In this document: positions 12,901 to 33,766 of the stretch, one piece after another
How positions within the stretch are numbered: the stretch's first letter is position 1
Layout of the letters: the number at the start of each line of letters is the position of its first letter
Assembly (NCBI GenBank): GCA_000226015.1
Contig: JH154184.1
Coordinates: 801,373 to 865,372, forward strand
Origin: Mnemiopsis leidyi
Taxonomy: Eukaryota > Ctenophora > Tentaculata > Lobata > Bolinopsidae
DNA length: 64,000 nucleotides
Direction: 5' to 3'
The notes under the pieces: generated by a model
Seen by the model: only the letters and a program-made list of their open reading frames with translations
Databases searched by the model: none
What the model was told of the DNA's origin: nothing
Translations under genes and position numbers: made by a program

Positions 12901-15391
12901 CTGTGGCAGAAAAGAAACATTAACATAACACTCTGCCGTATTGCCGATATTAACTGTCAGAGTTATAGCACACTGGATATGATGTCACATTGAAATTTAA
13001 CAAGATGGACTTGACCTCTTGTTTAATTTGAAAGACATAAAAGGAAAATTTCGAAAGAGAAGTAGGAAATTTCCACGTGTCATTTTATTAGTTTATTCTT
13101 GACATCAGCAGTTTTTTTACAAATCTCCTAATATGGTGTTGCCTGGGTCGAAAGGGGCGACTTAACCCTTGCGTGTGAGAATACTTGGCCCGCAATATTT
13201 CTGGAGCATTATGATGGAAGTTATTTGAGGAATGTCTTTACTTTAAATTGAATTTCTGCTCAGCCTTGAGCCATGATTTTATGAAGTATCAGTGATGGAG
13301 GGAGATGGGCTTGACCGTTCAGGTGTTCTACCTACCACATACCTCTCTCCTTCAACCGCGACCTTTGTAAGGCTCATCCCTTTTTAATCGCTAAATTTCC
13401 GCAGTTTGTGTAATTTTAGTTTTCTTTACCACAGATATGTACAGCTACGTGTACAAATATTCAGTAGCCTTGTGTTCTTGTTACTTAAATAGTTCCACAA
13501 ATCATGCAACAGATCTGGTTTCATTATTACTTCCAAACTGACACACACAAGTACGTGTGTATTACACTAGTAGCACTAGGTAATTCTCTCGTTGCAGCTA
13601 GAAAATCTTTAAATTGTATAGTGTGACTTTAATAACACGATTATTAATACACGATGACGTCACGGTAGTATTGGACTCTATTTTACATGTAATAATGTAC
13701 ACTTTTTTACATTTAATAATGTACACCATTTTACATGTAATAATGTACACTATTCTACACTTAATAATAATGTATTTTACATGTAAAAATGTTTCACGTC
13801 TATTTCTTCAGGAGAGGGTAAATGATGTGAGTTACAAGCTGCAGTTGAAGGACAGTGAGAACAATCTACTTGAAGCTAACTACTACTTGTCCAGCACAAC
13901 TCAACCCGAACTTATTACTGGGAGATATTATCGTGTAATAGGTGGGTTATTGTAAGAGTTTGTTTTAATTTAGTTATTAACTTCAGCGAAAACTTTCAAC
14001 CTCAGACAAAATACTTTCTGTCTTTCTAGAAACCGATAAAATGGTCAAAACTACCAAATTTCTGATATTAAAACGTATCGGTGTGGCAAAACGCAGTGCT
14101 CTAGCTGTGAGCACAGCAAAAGTGATCGGGCAGTTCCATTATGACATCACAGCGCGCCATCCAAACTTTTTAATCTTCTCAGCCTTTGCGGCTTTTTTAG
14201 AACAGAAATTCAGTTAATGAGCTCGCTATACGTTTAATGAAACCTCAATAAAACTTAAAACATAAAAACAATCTGATTTTACTTCTAAAGTCATATCCTT
14301 ACATCTAGTTTATTATTTCATTGTCAGTATGTAAGAATGTCGTCTCGCTCTAACTACAACTACAGTGTCTATAATAGCTACAAACAATCAGATCAACCTT
14401 TACCCCATTAAGATTTCTCAGCCTTGCATTAACTCTAATAACCATAACCCTGAATCTCCAAAGAACATACCTAGTCGATTATACCAAATTTCAAGTTGGA
14501 ATTCTCGCTATTTCGTGCCGCTTTGTCCTTCTCGCCGCCTTGTCATTGTCTTCACCGCCATCTACTGGTTGGAGTTAGCTATATGGACTAATAGCTGTTC
14601 TGAACAATACTTGACTCTGAAACTATGGACTGACTGTAGACTGAAATATTTTGGGTGCGGGGTGTCTTAGATTCCTCTGAGAAATATTCCCTACACACGT
14701 ACACACGTACACAGTACACACTTTTCTCTGAAGTTTAGAAACTGTACTAAAGATTAATTCTGCAGTCATCAACTATCACTATCGTAATTCCCTGTGAATT
14801 TTAATTCTAGAAATCCGAAAGAATGTTCCGGAATTCCGGAAAGTTGGAGACAAGTAGATCCTAACGGTTGAGGCTGTCTTGTTATAAAGCAAAGACATGA
14901 TTCCCAACCAAATTGAAGCAGTAAAATTCTGAATTTTTGTCCAAAAACCTCCGATTGCGTTTCAACAGATAACCCACTTTTAAATAACATTTTTCACAAA
15001 TTAAGGTATAATTGACCGAAGGCCGATGAACGTTCATGATTTATGTCAATTTCCATCGAAATCGGGCGAAGTTAATGATACCTGGCGTAGCTAAGAAAGT
15101 TTAGTTTACTTAAGGTCAATCATCCCTGAAAATTTCAATTTTGTTCTGAGGTAAACTATCTGAGGTAAACTTCTAAAAATGAAAGACGATTACCTGATTT
15201 TTACGTTACCTCCACTCGTTTGTCCCACCAGTGATCTAATGCTTATAATTGCAGGTAAAATGATAAACAAAACATTCCTGTGTTTCAAACTGAAAGAAGT
15301 TCCGTATATGGAGACGAGAAATGCAGTTTCCTTGATAAAGCAAAGTGAAATTGCCATGAGCAAGCTTATCTTACAGATAAATGAAAGTTAG
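9906..15391 (+). CDS. SPATA22-like meiotic protein, C-terminal OB-fold exons (5' part not found)
   Basis: Three exons join in phase: 9906-10012, 13812-13941 and 15255-15391 (stop TAG). All have AG acceptors, and the first two end at GTAAGT and GTGGGT donors. The roughly 124-residue product aligns end to end with the C-terminus of vertebrate SPATA22 as I remember it: RIVTCNVSAMLHW against RIISAVIESMKYW, FLFEIFG against LLFEVLA, GRYYRVIGK against GRVHRCVGN, then a helix ending close to the human stop. SPATA22 partners MEIOB, binds RPA and supports meiotic recombination; the C-terminal part is its OB-like interaction domain (family knowledge). An AATAAA follows at 15471-15476. The first exon begins one base into a codon, so upstream coding exons must exist; their long, poorly conserved region is not identified here. 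RPA2-type OB proteins are the main alternative. Confidence 0.68.
10858..10894. repeat. 37-bp inverted repeat (hairpin)
   Basis: The arms CTGTCTGGTTACCATGG and CCATGGTGACCAGACAG are reverse complements with one mismatch, separated by three bases. This would form a long hairpin or cruciform. No function can be assigned. Confidence 0.85.
12160..12480. repeat. ACTATAGTAG-type tandem and palindromic array
   Basis: Imperfect repeats combine the palindrome ACTATAGT with CTCTCATCCCATCATT spacers, at least four units between 12290 and 12380, with further ACTATAG motifs on both sides. Confidence 0.75.
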
Positions 15392-15470
15392 GACTCGTTA
15401 AAAATCAAACTTGTCGGGCTTCCTGACAAAGTTTTAATTAAATTACTGAAATTACAGATTTGTTGGTTTT

Positions 15471-15476
15471 AATAAA
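15471..15476 (+). terminator. Poly(A) signal for the SPATA22-like gene
   Basis: AATAAA stands 80 bp downstream of the TAG stop of the SPATA22-like gene, in an AT-rich 3' region, which suits a polyadenylation signal. Confidence 0.55.
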
Positions 15477-16651
15477 GTTATCATTTTGTTTTTCATTGAT
15501 TGTGTTTTGTAAAGATAGTTATATTTCTTTTTTGATTTTATAACTCGATGCTTGTTCATTATTATGGAATTAATTATATTGTTCATGCCCTATTTCAGAT
15601 TTCTCTAGACGTTTACAATAATTTATAATAATGAATGGATTGTATATTTTGCGTTTGTTGATACTGTTTTCGAAATAACCTTTTGTTCGATTAACGCTAA
15701 TTGTTTTCTATTTTTCATTGTTCAGTTGCAAACTTTTAATGTTGTTTATTGAAATCCTCCTGTCAATTCTTCAATTTAGTGAGGTAGTATTGCTCATTTT
15801 CTGAAAATGCGTGCTGTATGTAGCGCGCGAAAGCGTTTTCGCTTTGATAACATCTTATGTTTATCAGTTACTGTGACAAAAACATGACTAGTTCTCTAAT
15901 CTTGTTACAAAACGCGACCCTAACGCTAAGCTCTTGCGAAAACCGTTCGCTAAAATCTGAGTATAATAAGCTCAATAATTCAAAATATATTGAATGATCT
16001 TGCTAAATGCTAATAAAGAGTAGGCTGGTTAAAGTCAATTAAGTAACGTGGTTAGTTCGGAAGATCAATGTAAAGACCTCTGTTCATAATATAGCATATG
16101 AAAATTTGTCGTATGAAAATTACCATTTGATATTTTCAGCATCTTTAACTTAATACCTCAAAACTAGAGTGACTTAATGTAATGTTTGAATTAACTGTGG
16201 AGTAAATGTCTGTATTTCAAGAGTTCAATTACTCAAAAGTCCATCCAGGACTCCTTTGTCTACGAAGCCACTACTTTGTCGGTGACTGGATCGTACTTAG
16301 TTGGTTCAACAAATACCTTGCACTTCGTACATTCCTGAAAATTTGATTTTCAGTCAAGAAACCGGTATAGAGGGACAAAATCATGCTACATGCTGTATGC
16401 TTATTCAATATTCACCCTTGGACAGCGTTTATACTATTGTATTTGTATTTGTTACACCTGTACCCAGGCTTTTGCAGTTACACTGAAGGGGCTCCTGGAA
16501 GATTCTAGATCTTTTAACGGAGACCCTCCTCATTTAACCCTCAATCACGGTTTCCCGGTCATTCGGCTGAGTCGACCGAAGAAGATTGCATAGGCAAATG
16601 CCCTTAGCGCACTCCTCTAGGATTAGCGGATACTAGAATCACTATCTCGTA

Positions 16652-17130
16652 TCAGTGTTTCACACACACAGCACAAATCTCCTTACAAGTGTAACACATA
16701 AATATAAAGGTTGCACTCAAGATGTGACACAAGATAATTCGGATAAATCGAAGAGTTATTGAGAAACTTTGTCTTTAATAAATAACTTAAATAACTTCTG
16801 TCTCTCGATTCTCAAACTTACCAATTTGGTGCTCCATTTGCTGTTCGAGAACCACATTTTCCCACAAGCTGTGCAGCGGTAGGTATAGTTGGGCTGAAAT
16901 AAAACAATTTCTTGAACCTTAATTTGTATTAACTATCTAAATTTTTTAAATGCTCATGCTACAAACATCTTTCCATATTAAAGATAAGGTCGGCCAGGAA
17001 AAAAGATATGTTATTTAACAGTAATAGTAACGAACTGCAATATTTACTTGAGAGAGTGACAGTTACCTTGACTGGCATTTTGAGCTGATTCCTGCTTTCT
17101 TGAGCGAAGAGAAACCTCGCTTCCTTTAGT
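16652..17130 (-). CDS. Candidate small zinc-binding protein (CxxC/CxxC), C-terminal exons
   Basis: Three minus-strand exons join in phase: 17130-17067, 16893-16822 and 16681-16652 (stop TGA). Each junction has a usable signal: TTTATTTCAG and CTTGTAAG acceptors and GTAACT and GTAAGT donors. The joined frame reads YRCTACGKMWFSNSKW, then ICAVCVKH before the stop, giving two CxxC pairs about 20 residues apart, as in a zinc ribbon or zinc knuckle. An ATG at 17078 would give a protein of only 37 residues (MPVK then the zinc part); the frame also stays open to the start of the first exon, so a longer protein is possible. I do not recognise the family. The middle exon is open in all three frames, and a second joining frame without paired cysteines is also open, so the prediction is tentative. 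Confidence 0.42.
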
Positions 17131-20100
17131 CTTAGAAGGAAATTACATGAGATTAATATTTAATATTACAAATTGTGTGGCGACAAATTAAGCCTGTAAA
17201 TGTAAGTAGTAGTTATACTACTAGTAAGTTAAGCACTATATTTCTTTCAGCGATAAATTTGGAAACTTTGCAACTGTAGTATTATAGTCTTTCTTTCACT
17301 AATTTACAAGCAATACCTATTTAAGAGGGCCGGTAACTAAAAAAGATACTAGAGACCACTGAATAACGCTGAATTAACACTTACACAATACAAATTACAA
17401 TAGCTATAAGCTACCAAAGAAGTACAGATACGATGTGTTATCAGTAAATAGTGAAGACTTGTACACCCAGCACAACGACCACATTGCCAGCTACAGGCCA
17501 AACATCGCACTTGACAAGTGTTAGTAAGTTATCACAGCAGCTCTGGGTCATGTGAGGCCTACACATGTCCTCACTTGTTTACGTTATCCGACAAATCGGC
17601 CAGTCCGAAAGCAAACATTCCTCCAATTGTTGGACAGTGCATTAGCACTTTGAGTTTGACAACCATTGACGGAACGTACTTTCATGTAAGTATTATATAG
17701 TAAAACCTTTAGACTTCTCGGTAAGATAACTGCCATAGTGCCATACCATCAAACAGAACACTGGCTGTATAGCAGTCTACTGCGGTTATAGAAGCGTAGA
17801 ATTATGACTCTAAAGTCTGAGTTTCAATTGTAGGAAAACTTATTAGCCTAATAGGTTAAAAACACGTGAATGTTGGCATGTAAGTTAAAAATAAAAGCCT
17901 AGATAAATATGCAGACTGTTAGAAAAGAGTAACCAGTGAAGGAGACAAGATATCGACTATTATAATGCCCAAACACGTACGCATATCAAAGATGTGAGCA
18001 TGTTGAAACCTTCGAAGTGGGAAACTGTCAGCATGATACGGACTTGAGTACAAGATGCGGTTGAAAACGTGTGCAGTCGTTATTGAACTTTGTGTTAATA
18101 ACTTTAATTGTCCTAGGCTAATGTTAACGTAAATAAAAGGCTGGAAGCAGACTATAACGCTGTTTATTGAGCTGCATCACGCTTAATAATTAATAAATTG
18201 GCAAAGTTTGTATCCCAATATTACATCATCTATATTCGAACTGCTTTCAGTTTTAATGTGCTGTATCCTTTAGATGTTGAACAGAAATATAAGAATTAAG
18301 AATAGGTAAGACGACGTGATGAGATATTCATAAATATAAGTTCTTGTGACTAGTGATAAGTGAAATATTTGAGTAAATTAAATTAATTAGTTATGAAACT
18401 AGCGGGCAATTTTTAACAATAAAGGAAGAGTCTCAGTTATTTATAAAGAGATTTTAAATTGTTATGCTTATAACAGTAAATTCTAAGCCGCGCATGACAA
18501 AAGGGAGAGAATAAGGTGGCAACAAGCAGGACCACTCCAACTCCAAGGTGCTGGTCGCTGAATAATGTAGAAATCTACTCCCACAAATTGTAGTACAGTC
18601 TGGTATGTGTGTCTGTGTGAGGTGTGTGAGAGTTAGAGACACTGTAGGAGGAGGAGTAGACACTAGTCAATATACACGGTGACAGCTGACTAAAACAGCT
18701 CCGAACCAACTATGAACAATGAAGTTCAAGTATTGCTACACCTGAACTGTGCTGATCATTATCCTACATCATGCTCAACATTCCGCTTGTTAATCTAGCC
18801 GACTCAGTCCTGCCCCTAGAATCTAGGGGCAGGGCGGAGTCGGCGTTTAGCGTTACCAATACCACTTATCACTACCTCTGCTAACTCCTCCGGTTGTTAC
18901 GGTTGGGCATGTGCTTTCATGAGCTCAATACTGATAGTGAGTCAGAAATATCCCTGACAAATATCGTACTAATAGTGACCAGTTCTAGTACTAGCAGTTA
19001 GGCTAGTCGGTCTATGATAGTATCAAATACTGAATATCTACTTAAACATGTTCCACAATGCAAATAAGAAAGCGAGTTGTCTAGTTTCTAGAGTTGTCTA
19101 GTTTCTAGAGAGCACACTCCAAGTCTCTATCTCACTGGACAAGAGAAGAAACAAGTCGGGCTACATCGAGATTCAAATCTCGAAAGTCTCCTAACTTCAA
19201 TTTTCAGATTGGGTAAGATACAATTTCACTGGGTTTGTCTAGTTAAGAATTCACTTCGTCTAAATGTCGGGAGTTTCATAAAGTTTCACGCTGAAGTTAG
19301 AGTTGGTAATATATTTGTATAGCTGGTTAAGCAGCCTGGAACTGGACTAACTACGAGTGCAAATATGTAAAGCATGTGTTTGAAATACTTTGAAAAGGTA
19401 ACGAGTTTAAAGATGGTGGCATCTCGTTGTAGCAACACACAGGCTTAACCTTTGAAATCGAACTATACTACTAGTACTTGCCGCATGTACTAGAATTTAT
19501 ACTAAAATGAGAAGAACTTCTCTCAATGTTGATAATTGAATGGTATTGGTAAGCCATTGGTAAACTTGAAACTATATATCAGTAGTTATTAGGCTTCCAG
19601 GACCTTGAATCAAGATATCCTTGTTGCACTAAGTACTATGTACTATACTAAGTTATAATACCACTAATATAGTTATAGTACTATACTACTACATGAGTAT
19701 TCATAGCAACAATTGCAATCAACCAGGACAAAACTAACCGAGGCAGCCTAGCCCTAGTACAGACTCTCATGGCGATCCATCTGAACAATCCAAATGAATA
19801 TCCAAAGCCATGACCATAATGATAAGTACTTTAAAATCATCAATCAGTATTGTTACGATCACCTGAAAGCAATGATATGCTTCTCAATAGTCGGTCATCC
19901 ACTATCGTAGAATGCGAATGACAGCCAATTCGAAACTATAACGTGGTTATTAAAACCGAAATATTGCAGAAATAGCCGTTAAGCTCCGTAGTCTTATAAC
20001 CAAGCTGCAGTCTGTTACTAAGAGCCGACTTTAATTGAACCGGCTTTTGAACAGCAATTATGCAATTTTACTGATGACCAATCCTTCCTGACACCAACAT

Positions 20101-21314
20101 AAGTTAATCGCTCGTTAGCTCCGAATAATTACATAAATAAATCTTAAAGCTTGGTAACAGCATCTCCGAAGATCATTTGTGGTTGTAAATTAGGAAAGAA
20201 GTGTATTATATGCTGCTATAATTCTGTCTAGTTTCATAAAGTTATTTAGGCTCATATCTAATCATCAGTCAGGTACGGGCTTACCGCTTACTCATTTCCG
20301 AAAGATAGTAAAGTGACTGGTAACATTCTAGTTGGGCTACAAGCAAACCATAGACTTACTATTTGGTAGACAAATTTACTGTTTGGTACCTGGGAACTCT
20401 ACGTAAAGTTTGATAAAGGAGCAAATATACGTCTATGGTTTGATGAAGGAGCAAATTCAGGTGTACTTCTAGTCTAATTAAGAAGAACTTCATTTGGTAA
20501 GGCAAAGGACGATAGATGATAGATAATGCCAGTTATCACGGCAATTTTAAAATAATTTATTTACACAGGACAATAAGTGATCAAGCAAATATTCGGGAGA
20601 AAACTAATAACAATATCGATAAATACATTGACAGAACGGAACATGAATAGCAATTTCCATAATTGTTTTGGCACGATATAGTTTAGGAAAAGACAGCATC
20701 ACAAACTCAACACTATCTAAAAATAAAATAATTCTAAAAGCCGTCTAATACTGTTTTGTCGCCAGGAAACCTTGAATTGAGCGATACACTTACAGTGTCA
20801 TAGCAAGATGGTTGCCAGAGAGTTTTCCGTTGAAAAGTTAATGCCGCGAACGAAATATTTTTACCAAACGTGATGAGTAGAATTCTTTCCCAGTTCACAT
20901 AATCTCATTGTTGATAAAAAGAATATTTTAAGCCCAAATATACAGAATACAGTTAATTAATCAATATAATCTAACTCGTGTGAGGTAATCGAAGAAATCC
21001 AGCGATTTGGTTGAAATTTAAACTTTTAAACGGCACCTGGGGCCATGCTATTATTCTTTTTGGTAAATGGGATATTATAATGGATCAATAATTAGCAATT
21101 ATTAACTATTCAACTTATCACTGAAATGGAGCAATTTTTCTTGTTTTCCTTGGAGTCCTGTCAACCAGTGACTTTATTTCTTTCGAAAATGCACACATTC
21201 CTTACTTAATTTTCACACCAGCTCAAATTAAGCAATGATCTTTCAGTCTTAAACATTAATTCATTCATGATTAATTATAAAATACGTAAATTAACCAACA
21301 ACAAAACTAGCAAA
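17131..21314. other. Region between the zinc-motif gene and kinesin-13
   Basis: No secure gene is visible. Two plus-strand segments (about 17370-17505 and 17530-17694, the latter ending at a GTAAGT donor) and one at 19110-19190 read as plausible protein but do not form a convincing gene. A 47-bp GC-rich palindrome lies at 18798-18844. The rest is AT-rich, without features I can name. Confidence 0.5.
18798..18844. repeat. 47-bp GC-rich near-perfect palindrome
   Basis: Two 23-bp arms starting GCCGACTC and ending CTGCCCCTAGA are reverse complements apart from three adjacent mismatches, with a single base between them. It stands out as GC-rich in AT-rich surroundings. It may be a tiny foldback element or a strong hairpin; no gene borders it. 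Confidence 0.85.
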
Positions 21315-31808
<10,494 letters not shown>

Positions 31809-32106
31809 TAATTCTATGGTTGTGAAAGTATAGAGTACTACATTGAAATGCTTATATAGACAGTTTGGTGTTTAGAGCTCTCGTATAAATTATGATATAA
31901 TTCGTAATTCAATTATGACACTAGTAACACAAATTTTTATAATCATGTGATAGTCATTTATCACAAAAAGAATCTCACATCAATGATAAAACAGATCTGA
32001 AATATTACCTTCAAGTAGAACATGTCATTTAGTTTAATGTTATAAGTACCCAGAGCCATAAATTAAGGATTTAATGAATTTAAAAACCATGGATCAAACA
32101 AGATGT

Positions 32107-32331
32107 CTATTTGGCATTCATTCGATCAACATGCAAAGTGTTGTATTCCTGAACTCTAGTCAACAATCTGGCATTAATTGCCAGAAATTTATCAGAGCAA
32201 TTATTAGTGCATTTATCTTCCTTCTCGCTGATCTCTCGGCTGGTCATATCATTTATGCAACTGTTGAAACATAGTTCAGCACACTTGTTGTAATTCGTCA
32301 AAAAGTCTCTGAATGCTTCCACTTCGTTCAT
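32107..32331 (-). CDS. TIMM9: TIMM9, small Tim chaperone of the mitochondrial intermembrane space
   Basis: The 74-residue frame matches Tim9 over its length: FRDFLTNYNKCAELC, then TSREISEKEDKCTNNC and RVQEYNTLH near the end. It has the twin CX3C motifs (CAELC and CTNNC, 20 residues between the inner cysteines' surroundings) that form the two disulfides of small Tims. Tim9 joins Tim10 in a hexamer that escorts hydrophobic carriers and beta-barrel precursors across the intermembrane space to TIM22 (family knowledge). The ATG at 32331 is chosen because an AG acceptor (GCATTTTCAAG) ends two bases upstream, so a non-coding exon or a trans-spliced leader precedes it; the longer frame above would add an implausible extension. 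The kinesin-13 ATG lies about 300 bp downstream on the same strand. Confidence 0.9.
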   Translation of the reverse strand: MNEVEAFRDFLTNYNKCAELCFNSCINDMTSREISEKEDKCTNNCSDKFLAINARLLTRVQEYNTLHVDRMNAK

Positions 32332-32410
32332 GACTTGAAAATGCCTAGAATAGATAATATGGTAAAAACCCTGCAAGTGAAAATATTTTTGAACAGATTA
32401 ACAGGGTTCC

Positions 32411-32604
32411 CGTCGTCCTGACCCAGAACATCGAGCCTCACAAAATTTTTCCCACAGATTTTGCCCCAGTGACCCTAACCATAACCATAACGCTAACCCT
32501 CACCCTAATCTCAACAAAGTTGTCTATTGTTCAGCAGGACGTCACTGGGGCCAATTCTCTGGGTTACAATGCTCTAGGACACAATGTTCTGGGGCAGGAC
32601 GTTG
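32411..32604. mobile_element. Imperfect foldback/MITE with telomere-like core
   Basis: The 21-bp ends (CGTCGTCCTGACCCAGAACA and its right partner) are inverted repeats with three mismatches, and a second inner pair, GCCCCAGTGAC and GTCACTGGGGC, encloses a stretch of CCCTAACCATAACC-type sequence. There is no coding capacity. It lies just upstream of TIMM9. Confidence 0.55.
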
Positions 32605-33766
32605 GCCAATCATTTACAGATTAGGTTTGAGCATTCACTAGAAATAACAAATCTCCTCTTTCGAATTTAGCATGTATATTTAAGAATATGGTGATATCTG
32701 ACTTATTTTTCAAACACATTCTACCTCAGTCTTATTTAATTTATCTTCGAATAAAATTACATTCATATCAATATATAATTCATCAATATACAATTCATAT
32801 CAATATATAATTATCCATACATAAATGGGTTTATTTTGAAAAAAAATATGTATAAAACTGCTATAAATTCTTTTTTAAAAGTACACAAAAATGTTTTTCA
32901 ATTACGTTAAAATAAACTTTGTTCAAACTCCACGAAAATTCAGTTCATACTGTATTTAAGAGCGAGGATGAACTTGCATCAAAATCATTCGAACCCCAAA
33001 AACATATCGATGCCTCATGCCACCACTCAAATTCAGCCAACATCTGAAGTAAGCACCTGGTTAGGTGAACACTACAGCTTCCTCTCGAAAATCGTCCTCA
33101 GTTTTATGGATATCCAATATCCTCCCCCCTGCCTCCGCCCGCGCCGTCTCATAGTCGTTAGCATGGCATCAGTGTTCACCAGTTAACACAGAGGATACAT
33201 CTACCAGCAGTTCAAGTGAGACTAAAGATTTTTAGCTCTCGAACATGATTTTCTTCTCAAGTTCATTCAACTCAGGTGAACCAAATGTCTAACAATAAAA
33301 TTTTAGCAATGCAGTATATTGATGGACGATTGATATAGTGGACCAGAATTAAAAATTTAAATTTCCATCAGAATTATCTTCCCCACAGCTGTTGTCGACT
33401 TCAATTCAAGTAATTGTGAATCTATACAACGCTTATGGATACACGTGCAAAAACACCATAGCCTTGAGAACCATGCATATGACCCTTCAACGCCTTTCAA
33501 TCAACTGTTAATGGATGGAAAGACGGAAAAGATGGTTCGAGGTCTTTCCATTTACGATTCAGAGTGCACATGGGCCATATAAAGCACATTGTTTAGGTTT
33601 CTTTTTAAAGCGCAGGTTCAATTTAACATCTGTTTGCAGTTGCAGTGTTAGTAATTATTTCAAATCTAGCACATCTTCAAAATTAGTTTATGTGATATGA
33701 TTTTTACTCCATGTTTTTTTGAGATTTTTGATGAAATTCAGATTCTATTTTTCGCAGAAGGAAATC

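Larger units (their letters stand above)
10013..13811 (+). other. Large intron of the SPATA22-like gene with repeats
   Basis: This 3.8-kb intron holds a 20-bp triple repeat (10641-10692), a 37-bp near-perfect palindrome (10858-10894), an ACTATAGTAGTCTCTCATCC-type array (about 12160-12480) and a TTTACATGTAATAATGTACA-type array (about 13680-13790). I see no gene in it. Confidence 0.5.

Noticed and set aside
13614-13811. Upstream part of a 113-codon frame reading into the SPATA22-like exon
   Set aside because: This part translates a TTTACATGTAATAATGTACA array; the real exon starts at the acceptor at 13811/13812.
19165-19185. Possible tRNA T-arm (GAGATTCAAATCTCG)
   Set aside because: Only an isolated hairpin; no D-arm, anticodon arm or acceptor stem around it.
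32480-32510. Telomere-like CCCTAACC repeats
   Set aside because: Only a few imperfect units inside a foldback element; not an interstitial telomere.
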